Assembly: GCA_025463305.1 (NCBI GenBank)
Contig: JAOBWK010000023.1
Coordinates: 1 to 36,291, forward strand
Direction: 5' to 3'
DNA length: 36,291 nucleotides
Source of the DNA: Ilumatobacteraceae bacterium
Lineage (GTDB): Bacteria; Actinomycetota; Acidimicrobiia; Acidimicrobiales; Ilumatobacteraceae
Below are positions 23,216-31,392 of the stretch, one piece after another (positions within the stretch are counted from its first letter, which is position 1; the number at the start of each line of letters is the position of its first letter). Both the position numbers and the translations under genes were made by a program. A model generated the notes under the pieces. That model saw only the letters and a program-made list of their open reading frames with translations, made no database searches and was not told the DNA's origin.

Positions 23216-24408
23216 GCACGTCCGTCCCGCTCGCGTGGGATCCGTTCGACGAGGCGATCGACACCTCGCCGTACGAGATCTGGCAGCGGTTGCGAGACGA
23301 GGCGCCGCTGTACCGCAACGAGCAGCACGACTTCTGGGCGTTGAGCCGTTACAGCGACGTCGAGTCCGCACATCGCCAACCGACCGTGTTCAGCTCGAGC
23401 CACGGCACCGTGCTCGAGGTGATGGGTCCCCGGGCGATGGAGACCGGGATGATGATCTTCAAGGATCCGCCCGACCACACCGCGCTGCGTTCCCTGGTCA
23501 ACCGCGCGTTCACACCGCGCCGCATCGCCGAGCTCGAGGACCGGATCCGTGCCGACAGCCGCAACCTGCTCTCATCGTGGGTGCCGGGCGAGCCGTTCGA
23601 CTACGTCGAGCAGTTCGCCAGCCCGCTGCCGGCGATGGTGATCGCCGAGCTGCTGTCGATCCCGGAAGCGGACCGGCCCCAGGCCCGGTACTGGATCGAC
23701 GACGCGTTCTACATCGAGCCCGGTGTCGGCATGATCAACGATCAGTCGATCACGGCGATGGCGAACCTGCACGTCTACCTCGAGGCGCTGCTGCGCGAGC
23801 GCGGCGCCAACCCCGGCGACGACATGCTCTCGGCGCTCACCCAGGCCGAGATCGGCGAGGGCGACGCCACTCGCCGGCTCTCCTACGGCGAGTGCGCCGA
23901 CTTCGCGGTGCTGTTGATCTCTGCCGGCACCGAGACCGTCGGCAAGCTGCTCGGCTGGGCCGCGCTCCTGCTCGGCGAGCTCGACGATCAGCGCCAGATC
24001 CTCGTCGACGAGCCTGCCGTCATCCCGAACGCGATCGAAGAGCTCCTCCGCTACGAGGCACCGTCGCCGGTGCAGGGACGCTGGACGCTCGACGACGTCG
24101 AGCTGCACGGCACGGTCGTCCCTGCCGGCTCGAAGGTGCTCCTGCTCACCGGTTCTGCTGGTCGCGACGAGCGCAAGTACGAGCACGCCGATCGGCTCGA
24201 CGTGCGGCGCCGGTTCGACCACCACGTCTCGTTCGGCTTCGGCATCCACTTCTGCCTCGGCGCGGCCCTCGCCCGCCTGGAGGGGCGCGTCGGTCTCGAG
24301 GAGACGTTGGCGCACGCACCTCAGTTCAGCTCCGACCGATCGAGCGCTGTGCAGTGGCACACGAGCACCGTGCGCGGATGGTCGAGCCTGCCGGTGACGA
24401 GTCGATGA
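23212..24408 (+). CDS. cytochrome P450
   Basis: 398 residues from ATG 23212, overlapping the previous stop by 4 bp. It is a complete soluble class I bacterial P450: I-helix AGTET (238-242) for oxygen activation, ExxR at E277-R280, and heme loop FGFGIHFCLGAALARLE with C348 as the proximal ligand. DPPDHTALRSLVNRAFTPRR near residue 85 is typical. It probably hydroxylates a hydrophobic terpenoid, steroid or alkyl substrate. No ferredoxin or reductase gene is near, so it must borrow redox partners. It is co-translated with the TetR gene downstream (ATGA). Confidence 0.95.
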   Translation: MSTSVPLAWDPFDEAIDTSPYEIWQRLRDEAPLYRNEQHDFWALSRYSDVESAHRQPTVFSSSHGTVLEVMGPRAMETGMMIFKDPPDHTALRSLVNRAFTPRRIAELEDRIRADSRNLLSSWVPGEPFDYVEQFASPLPAMVIAELLSIPEADRPQARYWIDDAFYIEPGVGMINDQSITAMANLHVYLEALLRERGANPGDDMLSALTQAEIGEGDATRRLSYGECADFAVLLISAGTETVGKLLGWAALLLGELDDQRQILVDEPAVIPNAIEELLRYEAPSPVQGRWTLDDVELHGTVVPAGSKVLLLTGSAGRDERKYEHADRLDVRRRFDHHVSFGFGIHFCLGAALARLEGRVGLEETLAHAPQFSSDRSSAVQWHTSTVRGWSSLPVTSR

Positions 24409-25157
24409 CATCCACCGCCGCCCGCACCGGACGGCCGCCGCGCATCGACCGGGCCGCGATCGCGCGGGCCGTCATCGAGCTCGGCTTCGATCGCGTCACG
24501 ATGAAGAGCACCGCCGCGCACATGGGCATGAGCGTGCCGGGGCTCTACCACTACGTCAAAGGCCGCGACGAGCTGCTGCGCCTGGCCGCGGAGTACAGCC
24601 TCGCGTCGGTCGCGATCCCGCAGTTCACCGGCCAGGACTGGCAGACGTGGCTTCGTGAGTGGGCGCGCTACACCCGCACCACGATGTCGGCGCATCCCGA
24701 GGTGCTCGAGCAGTTCCTCACCGGCGGCATCGACAGCACGCGGCACGTCGAGGTGGTCGAGCACATCCTCGCGGTCTTGGTCGACCACGGCTTCGCTCCC
24801 GTCGATGCTCAGCACGCCTGGCTGATGGTGAGCGCCATCGCGCTCGGCACCGCGGCGATGGACATCGGCGAGGCGACGGCGCGGGTCGACGGCCGGCCCT
24901 GGATCGCGCGAGTCCACGGCGAGCTCGCCCGCCATCGATCCGACGAGCTGCCGGTCACCCGTGCGCTCGTCGCCCAGGGTTTCGCACCGGAGCCGGACCG
25001 CGACTTCGAACGCAGCCTCGATGTCGCCATCGCCGGCATCGGCGCGCTGCGGAACGAGCCGAAGCGCACGACCCGGCGATCGAAGGCCGCACCCGAGTCG
25101 GCCCCGAGAATGACCAGAACGCCAACCAGCACCAGCACCGACAAGGACCCCGACTGA
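24405..25157 (+). CDS. TetR family transcriptional regulator
   Basis: 250 residues from ATG 24405, overlapping the P450 stop. The helix-turn-helix lies near 27-55 (ITMK-like VTMKSTAAHMGMSVPGLYHYVKGRDELLRL). The C-terminal ligand-binding region is helical, and the last 25 residues are a Lys/Arg/Thr-rich tail ending TSTSTDKDPD. It sits inside the operon and so would be made only when the operon is on, a design that gives product-limited repression. The palindrome at 18944 is its best candidate site. Its stop TGA overlaps the next ATG by one base. Confidence 0.9.
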   Translation: MTSTAARTGRPPRIDRAAIARAVIELGFDRVTMKSTAAHMGMSVPGLYHYVKGRDELLRLAAEYSLASVAIPQFTGQDWQTWLREWARYTRTTMSAHPEVLEQFLTGGIDSTRHVEVVEHILAVLVDHGFAPVDAQHAWLMVSAIALGTAAMDIGEATARVDGRPWIARVHGELARHRSDELPVTRALVAQGFAPEPDRDFERSLDVAIAGIGALRNEPKRTTRRSKAAPESAPRMTRTPTSTSTDKDPD

Positions 25158-26791
25158 TGGCACGTGAAACCTGGATCGCGGAGCGGCAGACGACGATCCC
25201 CCGCCTGCTCGATGCGCGGCTCGAGTCCGCTCCCGACGAGGACTACATCGACGTGTGCGGGACGTCGTTCACGGCTGCCGAGGTGGCCCGATCCGCCTAT
25301 GCACTCGCGAACACCTATGCCGCGCTCGGGATGCGTCCGGGCGACCGGATCGCGAGCGTGATCGAGAACTCCCCCGAGGCGCTCCTGGCGTGGTGGGGCG
25401 CGGTGTCGGGCGGCTTCGTGGCCGTGCCGATCAACACCGCGTACAAGGGCGAGTACCTCCGCCACCAGCTGCACGACTCGGGCGCTCGGGTGCTCGTCGT
25501 GCACGCGGACTTCCTCGACCGCGCCCTCGCGGTCATCGACCAGGTGCCGATGCTCCAACACGTCGTCGTCATCGGCACCGCTGCCGGCGAGGGATCCCAC
25601 GCCGCCGCGTTCCACGCCTGGACCGACGTCCTCACCGGCGACAGCACCCGGCCGACGCACGAGCCGAAGCCATCGGACCTCGGCACGTTCGTCTACACCG
25701 GCGGCACGACCGGCCCGTCGAAGGGCTGCATGCTCAGCCACCACTACCACAGCGCGCTCACGACCCAAATCGGGGTCTGCTGGGGCCGCACCGCGCAGGA
25801 CGTGGTGTGGACGCCGCTGCCGATGTACCACTTCAACGCGCTCGTCACCGCCGTGCTCGGGCCGCTCGTCTACGGCGGACGATCGGCGATCTCACGTCGG
25901 TTCTCGGTGTCCAGCTTCTGGCCGGAGATGAACCGGGTCGGGGCCACCGTCACCTCGACGCTCGGAACGATGGCCTACCTGCTGGCCCACGACGTCGACA
26001 ACCCGCACATGCCCAAGTCCGGCGCACCCGAGGCGAACACGTCGCTCCGGCTGATCGGGGCCGCTCCCCTGCCGGTCGAGATCGACTCGATCCTCAAGTC
26101 CCGCTTCGGCGTGAACACGTTCAGCGGCGCCTACGGCGTCACCGAGGCGAGCCTGATCTCGTGGCAGCCGGCCGGCGGGCAGAACAAGCCGAACGCGGCA
26201 GGTGTGATCAACGACGAGTACTTCGACGTGCGCATCTTCGACGACGACGACAACGAGCTCGGCCGCAACACCGACGGCGAGATCGTGATCCGCCCCAAGC
26301 GTGCCCACGTGATGTTCGAGGGCTACTGGGGGCGGCCCGAGGCCACCGTCGAGACGTCGCGCAACTGGTGGTACCACACCGGCGACATCGGCCGGATCGA
26401 CGACGAGGACTTCCTCTACTTCGTCGACCGCAAGGCCGACTACCTCCGCCGGCGCGGTGAGAACATCTCCAGCTTCGAGGTCGAGCGGATCCTGATGAGC
26501 CACGGCCAGCTCGCCGATGCCGCCGTGCACGCCGTGCCGAGCGCGCTCACCGAGGACGACCTCAAGGTCACCGCCACCCGGATCGAGGGATCCACGCTGA
26601 CCGAGGCCGAGCTGTACCTCTGGTGCGTCGACCAGCTGCCGTACTTCGCGATGCCGCGCTACGTGGAGTTCCGTGCGGAGCTGCCACGTAGTCCGGTCGG
26701 CCGCGTCCTGAAGCGCGAGCTGCGCACCGAGGGGGCCACCGCGAACACGTGGGACGCCGAAGCGTCCGGCATCGTCATCGAGAAGCGCTGA
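25157..26791 (+). CDS. AMP-dependent acyl-CoA synthetase/ligase
   Basis: 544 residues from ATG 25157 (TGATG overlap with TetR). It belongs to the ANL superfamily: P-loop YTGGTTGPSKG (180-190, with Gly where Ser is usual), the GAYGVTEAS motif, and WWYHTGDIGRIDDEDFLYFVDRKADYLRRRGENIS, which covers the Asp/Arg hinge. SPVGRVLKREL carries the catalytic Lys near the C-terminus. It should activate a carboxylic acid with ATP to an acyl-adenylate and then to acyl-CoA, feeding the FadE, crotonase and thiolase steps. Similar enzymes are found among bile-acid and crotonobetaine-type CoA ligases, but the substrate is unknown. The next gene follows after 45 bp. Confidence 0.93.
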   Translation: MARETWIAERQTTIPRLLDARLESAPDEDYIDVCGTSFTAAEVARSAYALANTYAALGMRPGDRIASVIENSPEALLAWWGAVSGGFVAVPINTAYKGEYLRHQLHDSGARVLVVHADFLDRALAVIDQVPMLQHVVVIGTAAGEGSHAAAFHAWTDVLTGDSTRPTHEPKPSDLGTFVYTGGTTGPSKGCMLSHHYHSALTTQIGVCWGRTAQDVVWTPLPMYHFNALVTAVLGPLVYGGRSAISRRFSVSSFWPEMNRVGATVTSTLGTMAYLLAHDVDNPHMPKSGAPEANTSLRLIGAAPLPVEIDSILKSRFGVNTFSGAYGVTEASLISWQPAGGQNKPNAAGVINDEYFDVRIFDDDDNELGRNTDGEIVIRPKRAHVMFEGYWGRPEATVETSRNWWYHTGDIGRIDDEDFLYFVDRKADYLRRRGENISSFEVERILMSHGQLADAAVHAVPSALTEDDLKVTATRIEGSTLTEAELYLWCVDQLPYFAMPRYVEFRAELPRSPVGRVLKRELRTEGATANTWDAEASGIVIEKR

Positions 26792-26836
26792 CCGCGCCCG
26801 ATCATCCGTTCATCGAAGAGAAGCGAAGGCAAGGAC

Positions 26837-27748
26837 ATGAGCTCACTGTTGGCAGGCAAGGTCGCGATCGTCACCGGTTCCGCGCACGGCATCGGTCGCG
26901 GGCACGCGCTCGAGCTGGCCAAGCACGGCGCCACGGTGGTCGTCAACGACCGCGGCGTCAGCGTGCGCGGTGAAGGGTCGGGGCAGGACGCCGACCTCAC
27001 CGTCGACCTGATCCGCGCCCGTGGCGGCACCGCTGTCGCCAACTACGCCGACGTCGCCGACGAGGCCGACGTCGACGCGCTGTTCGCCCAGGCCATCGGC
27101 GAGTTCGGCAAGGTAGACATCCTCGTCAACAACGCGGGGATCGCACGCGACGGAGCGATCTGGAACATGTCAGCCGACGACTACGACGCCGTCATGCGGG
27201 TGCACGTCCGCGGCACCTGGATGCCGTCACGTGCCGCCGCCCGTCACTGGCGCGAGCGCTTCGCCACCGAGGGCAAGGTCGGTGGCCGGATCATCAACAC
27301 CACCTCCGGCGCCGGGCTCGTCGGCAACTTCGGGCAGACCAACTACGCCACCGCCAAGGCCGCGATCGCCGGGCTCACCCTCACCACCAGCCTCGAGCTG
27401 TTCCGCTTCGGTGTCACCGTCAACGCTGTCGGGCCCGGCGGCGCGACGCGCATCGTGGCGACGATGCCCGGCGCGCCGAAGTTGCTCGAGCCCGACGAGC
27501 TCGCCGAGGACCAGTACGACCCGATGGACCCTGCGGGCAGCTCACCGCTCGTGGCTTGGCTGGCCAGCGACGAGGCCGACCACGTCACCGGTCAGGTCAT
27601 CCGCGCGATCAACGACCGCATCGTGCTGATGGACGGCTGGTCCGAAGCCCGCGAGGTCGCCAGCGGCGAGAAGCGCTGGGACGCCACCAAGCTCGGCCAG
27701 ATCCTGGCCACCGACCTCTTCCGCACCCGCTCGCCCGGCCTCCGCTGA
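26837..27748 (+). CDS. SDR, MFE-2/17-beta-HSD4-like
   Basis: 303 residues from ATG 26837, with AAGGCAAGGAC upstream. Motifs are TGSAHGIG (13-20), VNDRGVSVRGEG, typical of the peroxisomal multifunctional enzyme type 2 dehydrogenase domain, NNAG (98-101), S157, and Y170/K174 (YATAK). The C-terminus (GWSEAREVASGEKRWDATKLG) is longer than in simple SDRs. It probably oxidises a 3-hydroxyacyl-CoA of a bulky, ring-bearing substrate. It is the last gene of the plus-strand operon and converges with the SDR ending at 27777, 28 bp away. Confidence 0.88.
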   Translation: MSSLLAGKVAIVTGSAHGIGRGHALELAKHGATVVVNDRGVSVRGEGSGQDADLTVDLIRARGGTAVANYADVADEADVDALFAQAIGEFGKVDILVNNAGIARDGAIWNMSADDYDAVMRVHVRGTWMPSRAAARHWRERFATEGKVGGRIINTTSGAGLVGNFGQTNYATAKAAIAGLTLTTSLELFRFGVTVNAVGPGGATRIVATMPGAPKLLEPDELAEDQYDPMDPAGSSPLVAWLASDEADHVTGQVIRAINDRIVLMDGWSEAREVASGEKRWDATKLGQILATDLFRTRSPGLR

Positions 27749-27776
27749 GCGAGCCGGCGCGTCACGCCGCGAGCGA

Positions 27777-28604
27777 TCAGTAGCGGCCGTAGAGGAAGTC
27801 GACCGCCGGCGTCGCATCGGGGAACGAGCCGGTGATGCCCGAGCTGATGTAGCCGGAGTCGGCGATCATGATGATCCCGTTGATCTGGCTGGCGGCCGGA
27901 CTGCACAGGAACGCCAACGGTCCCGCCTGCTCCTCCGCCGTCGATGCCTCGACGCCGGCTTCGGCGCGGTAGTCGGCACCGAAGCCGAGCCACAGGTCCG
28001 CCTGCGAACGAGCGAGCGGCGTGTCGGTGGGACCGGGGAGGATGGCGTTGATCCGGATGCCCTGCTTGATGAACGTCAAGGCCTGCCGCGCGACGTACGC
28101 GCACACGGCCTGCTTGCTCCACATGTAGTCGGCCTTGTACTGGCGCGACGCGACCCACTCGACGCCGGCGTCGAAGTCGGGCGTGTCGAGGTAGTCCTTC
28201 AACTCCTCGAGGTTCTTCTCCCACGCGAGCCCGGCCGTGGACGAGATCATCCCGATCGCCGATCCTCGCCGCAGCATGCCGGCCCCGATCGCCCGCTCGA
28301 TGAGGTGGCGATGCCCGAGGAAGTTGATCTTCTCGATGCCCGGCACGCCATCGGCCACACCCGCGCACGAGAACAGCGCATCGATCGGGCCGCCGCACGC
28401 ATCGATGGCAGCGTCGATGCTGTCCTTGCTGCGCAGGTCCAGCGAGATCGACGTGACGCCGGGCTGGGTGATCTCGGCGAAGTCCATCACCACGACCTCG
28501 GCACCGAGCTCTTGGACCAGTGCTGCGGTGGCAGCACCCATGCCGGTGGCACCGCCGACGACCAGCGCGCGCTTGCCATCGAAACGAAATGAATCTGCGT
28601 TCAT
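27777..28604 (-). CDS. SDR, hydroxysteroid-dehydrogenase-like
   Basis: 275 residues from ATG 28604. The start is supported by TACAGT exactly 6 nt upstream (leaderless) and by MNADSFRFDGKRALVVGGATGMG. Motifs are GGATGMG (17-23), D41 for NAD binding, a CAG in the NNAG place (80-82), S121/S122, and Y160/K164 (YMWSK). A long insertion (WEKNLEELKDYLDTPDFDAGVEWV) between Ser and Tyr resembles 3-alpha-hydroxysteroid and coniferyl-alcohol dehydrogenases. It shares a 53-bp divergent promoter region with the GntR gene and is probably its direct target. Confidence 0.87.
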   Translation of the reverse strand: MNADSFRFDGKRALVVGGATGMGAATAALVQELGAEVVVMDFAEITQPGVTSISLDLRSKDSIDAAIDACGGPIDALFSCAGVADGVPGIEKINFLGHRHLIERAIGAGMLRRGSAIGMISSTAGLAWEKNLEELKDYLDTPDFDAGVEWVASRQYKADYMWSKQAVCAYVARQALTFIKQGIRINAILPGPTDTPLARSQADLWLGFGADYRAEAGVEASTAEEQAGPLAFLCSPAASQINGIIMIADSGYISSGITGSFPDATPAVDFLYGRY

Positions 28605-28609
28605 CTGCG

Positions 28610-28622
28610 CACTGTATACAAA
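28610..28622. promoter_or_regulatory. leaderless promoter and likely GntR operator
   Basis: CACTGTATACAAA contains the palindromic core GTATAC. On the minus strand TACAGT (28616-28611) is a TANNNT -10 ending 6 nt before ATG 28604. The 13-mer recurs with one change (CACTATATACAAA) at 36018-36030. FCD-type GntR repressors commonly bind TTGTATACAA-like sites, and two such regulators are encoded next door. Confidence 0.55.
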
Positions 28623-28657
28623 GTGGTTTCGTCGATCCGCACCCTGCGGGGGTCGTA

Positions 28658-29383
28658 GTGTCGGCCGAGATGCCCACCACCACACCGGACACCGTCGATG
28701 GTCGCATCCCACCGCCCCGCAGGCTCACGCGGGAGAGCAGCTCCGAACAGGTCGCCGCGCACGTGCGTCACCGGATCATGGCGGGCCAGCTGCGCAAGGG
28801 TGACCGGCTGCGTCAGGAGGACCTCGCCGCCGAGCTCGGGCTGAGCCGCATCCCGGTGCGCGAGGCGATGATCGCCCTCGATCGCGAAGGCTGGCTGCAC
28901 TTCGAATCGAACCGCGGCGCGTTCGTGGCCGGCTTCGACGCCGACGACATCGTCGATCACTACGAGATCCGCGGCCTCGTGTTCGGCCTGATCGGGCGGC
29001 GGGTCAGCGAGGTCGCGACTGCCGACGACATCACCCGGCTGGCAGCGCTCGTGCACGAGATGCGCGCCGCTCCGGATCTGGCGACGTTCGCCGTCGCCAA
29101 CGATCGTGCGATCGGACGGCTCCTCCGGCTGGCCGACTCGCCGCGCCTCACAGCCGCTCTGCTCGTCACGCCGGCGATCGTGCACGAGGGCTTCTTCGAG
29201 TTCGTCCCGGCGGGGCGGGCGATCCAGGAACGCGGCGTCGCCGCCTTCCTCAAGGCCGTGCGCGCACGGTCCCACGACGCAGCAGACGCCGCGCTGTGCA
29301 CGATGCTGCGTCGCCAGGGCGTGGCCGTGCTCGCGGCGTTCACGGCCAGCGGCGTGGTGAGCGGCCCCGCCAGCAGCTCCTGA
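28658..29383 (+). CDS. GntR family transcriptional regulator (FCD type)
   Basis: 241 residues from GTG 28658, preferred because GGGGG ends 5 nt upstream. ATG 28670 is the alternative; TAGTGT at 28656-28661 would place it 8 nt behind a -10. The N-terminal winged helix is typical: VAAHVRHRIMAGQLRKGDRLRQEDLAAELGLSRIPVREAMIALDREGWLHFESNRGAFV. A helical FCD-like ligand domain follows, but the usual Asp/His metal ligands appear replaced (VANDRAIGRLLRLADSPRL). It is divergent from the SDR and 33 bp ahead of a second, similar GntR gene. Confidence 0.87.
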   Translation: MSAEMPTTTPDTVDGRIPPPRRLTRESSSEQVAAHVRHRIMAGQLRKGDRLRQEDLAAELGLSRIPVREAMIALDREGWLHFESNRGAFVAGFDADDIVDHYEIRGLVFGLIGRRVSEVATADDITRLAALVHEMRAAPDLATFAVANDRAIGRLLRLADSPRLTAALLVTPAIVHEGFFEFVPAGRAIQERGVAAFLKAVRARSHDAADAALCTMLRRQGVAVLAAFTASGVVSGPASSS

Positions 29384-29403
29384 TCACCGCGTTCGCGCTG
29401 AGC

Positions 29404-29410
29404 GTATACT
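29404..29410 (+). promoter_or_regulatory. leaderless promoter with GTATAC core
   Basis: TATACT (29405-29410) is a near-perfect -10 ending 6 nt before ATG 29417, and GTATAC (29404-29409) repeats the core of the site at 28610. Autoregulation by one of the two GntR proteins would follow from this arrangement. Confidence 0.5.
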
Positions 29411-29416
29411 TGATCC

Positions 29417-30103
29417 ATGCCACCCACGGTCGCTCGATCGGCCCGACACGCGCCGCGGCCGGGTGAGTCGATCGCCGACGCCGTGGCACGGCTGGTGCGA
29501 GCCCAGATCTTCGAGGGGCAACTGGTGGCTGGGCAGCGCCTCCCCCAGGACGACATCGCCGCGTCCGTCGGCGTGAGCCGGATCCCGGTGCGCGAGGCCA
29601 TCATCACGCTCGAGCGCGAGGGTTGGGTGCGGGTCGAGCGGCACCGCGGCGCGTTCGTCACCGTGTTCGACGAGCAGGCCGTCCTCGACCGGTTCGCGCT
29701 GTACGGCCGGCTCTACGGCTTCGCGGCCGTTCGCGCGTTGCAGCGGATGACGCCGGACGATCTGCGCACGCTCCAGCGATCGGCCCAGACCCTGGCCCGG
29801 GTGGCCGGTCCGAAGGCGTTCGAGCGGGCCAACAACGAGTACATGAGCACGTTCGTCAGCCTGTCGGGCTCGAGCCGGCTGCGTGCCGTGCTGCGGTCCA
29901 CCGCGCAGATCGTGCCGGGCAACTTCTTCGCCACCGTGCCGAAGAGCGTAGGGATCCAGCGCAACGGCGTCGGCCGCCTGCAGCACGCCTTCGACACCGG
30001 CGACGCATCCGGCGCCGAGCAGATCTGGCGGGCGATCGAGGACGAGCACGCACTCGCGGTCATCGACGTGATGCACGCTCGGCGCCGATCACGGGGAGCT
30101 TGA
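29417..30103 (+). CDS. GntR family transcriptional regulator (FCD type), paralog
   Basis: 228 residues from ATG 29417, leaderless by its -10. Winged helix: IADAVARLVRAQIFEGQLVAGQRLPQDDIAASVGVSRIPVREAIITLEREGWVRVERHRGAFV, closely similar to the gene before it, so the two probably arose by tandem duplication. The FCD-like domain has RANNEYMSTFVSLSGSSRL where an Asp and a His metal ligand normally stand, suggesting a metal-free ligand pocket. It may respond to a CoA ester or acid intermediate of the pathway. The downstream amidohydrolase is 83 bp away. Confidence 0.87.
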   Translation: MPPTVARSARHAPRPGESIADAVARLVRAQIFEGQLVAGQRLPQDDIAASVGVSRIPVREAIITLEREGWVRVERHRGAFVTVFDEQAVLDRFALYGRLYGFAAVRALQRMTPDDLRTLQRSAQTLARVAGPKAFERANNEYMSTFVSLSGSSRLRAVLRSTAQIVPGNFFATVPKSVGIQRNGVGRLQHAFDTGDASGAEQIWRAIEDEHALAVIDVMHARRRSRGA

Positions 30104-30125
30104 CCACGGGCTGCTTGACATCGGG
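30098..30125 (+). repeat. 13-nt imperfect direct repeat ahead of amidohydrolase gene
   Basis: GCTTGACCACGGG (30098-30110) and GCTTGACATCGGG (30113-30125) match at 11 of 13 bases with a 15-bp period. The second copy includes a perfect -35 TTGACA (30115-30120), but a matching -10 is not evident. They lie at the end of the GntR gene, before the amidohydrolase start at 30187, and could be a regulator site. Confidence 0.25.
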
Positions 30126-30186
30126 CCATTTCGATGAGAGTTTTCACATTGCATTCGGGAAGTCGTTCAGCACCTTGGGGGTCGTC

Positions 30187-31392
30187 ATGAGCAAGTACCT
30201 GGTCGTGTCCGCGGATGGTCATGCCGGCCCACCCATGCACGTCTACCGCGAGTACCTCGAGGAGCGCTTCCGCGAGCCGTTCGATGCGTTCCAGGAGGCG
30301 CTCACCGCGGGGCGGATCGTCAACGAGGCCTTCGTCGCCGAGTGGGACGAGGAGACGGGTGATCACGAGTTGCTGGCCGCGTTCGATTCCGACGCACGCC
30401 TCGAGGTGCTCGATCGCGAGGGGGTTGCGGCCGAGGTGCTGTTCCCCGATGCCGATGTGCTCGGCACCGGCCGCGCCGCAGCGTCGCCGTTCGGCAGCGG
30501 CCTCGCCTCGGGCAACGGCGGCGACACCGAGAGCGTGCTCGCGGGATCGCGGGCACACAACCGCTGGCTCGCCGACTTCGTGGCTGCCGCGCCGACCCGG
30601 CGCGTGGGGTGTGCCGTCATCCCGATCACCAAGGGGATCGACGAGGCCGTCGCCGAGATCCACCGCTGCGCTGCGGCGGGCCTCAAGGGCATCATGATCC
30701 CCACCCGCTGGTTCGACAGCCCGGCGTACCTCGACGCGAGCTACGACCCCGTGTGGGCGGCGTGCGAGGAGGTGGGCGCGATCCTGCACACCCACTCCGG
30801 AGCAGGCCCCGCCGACTACGAGCCGGGCCCGGGGTTCACGTCGATCTACGCCAACGAGGCGTGGTGGTGGGCCGCCCGCCCGCTGTGGGTGCTCATCCTG
30901 TCCGGCGTGTTCGAGCGGCATCCGACGCTGATGTACTCGATCGCCGAGAACGGCGCCTGGTGGCTCCCCGACATCATGAAGCGGATGGACGAGAAGTGGA
31001 TCGGCGGCCACACCACCCGCAAGTTCGGCGAGGCCGCGTTCCGGGGCGATCTGCCGATGAAGCCGAGCGAGTACATGGACCGCAACTGCTTCCTCGCCGC
31101 CTCCACGCCCAGCGAGGACGACGTCGAGCGCCGGCACGAGATCGGCATCGGCAACCTGCTCTGGGGCAACGACCTCCCCCATCCCGAGGGCACCTACCCG
31201 CACACCCGTGAGTGGATCACCAAGCGCTTCGGCCACGTGCCCGAGCACGAGGCGCGGTTGATCCTCGGCGAGAACGCGGCCACGCTGTACGGCCTGGACC
31301 GCGCCGCACTCGCGCCGATCGTCGAGCGGATCGGCATGACTCCGGACGAGGTCCACGGCGCGGCGGCTCTCACCAGCGCGGCGGGTGTGTGA
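30187..31392 (+). CDS. amidohydrolase family protein (ACMSD/COG2159-like)
   Basis: 401 residues from ATG 30187, with TTGGGGG 5 nt upstream. The same metal-dependent TIM-barrel family as the gene at 21935, but only distantly similar to it: D10/H12 (SADGHAGPP), H201/H203 (LHTHSGAG), E254 (SIAENGAWW) and D329 (WGNDLPHPEGTYP). A cluster of Trp residues (EAWWWAARPLW) suggests an aromatic or hydrophobic pocket. It could do ring-opening hydrolysis or decarboxylation. The stop overlaps the start of the second Rieske oxygenase (TGATG), mirroring the Rieske-amidohydrolase pair of the first operon in reverse gene order. Confidence 0.87.
   Translation: MSKYLVVSADGHAGPPMHVYREYLEERFREPFDAFQEALTAGRIVNEAFVAEWDEETGDHELLAAFDSDARLEVLDREGVAAEVLFPDADVLGTGRAAASPFGSGLASGNGGDTESVLAGSRAHNRWLADFVAAAPTRRVGCAVIPITKGIDEAVAEIHRCAAAGLKGIMIPTRWFDSPAYLDASYDPVWAACEEVGAILHTHSGAGPADYEPGPGFTSIYANEAWWWAARPLWVLILSGVFERHPTLMYSIAENGAWWLPDIMKRMDEKWIGGHTTRKFGEAAFRGDLPMKPSEYMDRNCFLAASTPSEDDVERRHEIGIGNLLWGNDLPHPEGTYPHTREWITKRFGHVPEHEARLILGENAATLYGLDRAALAPIVERIGMTPDEVHGAAALTSAAGV

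Noticed and set aside
23073..24404. Long extension in front of the TetR at 24405
   Set aside because: It is a frame shadow of the P450 gene; the TetR N-terminus and the ATGA overlap fix the start.
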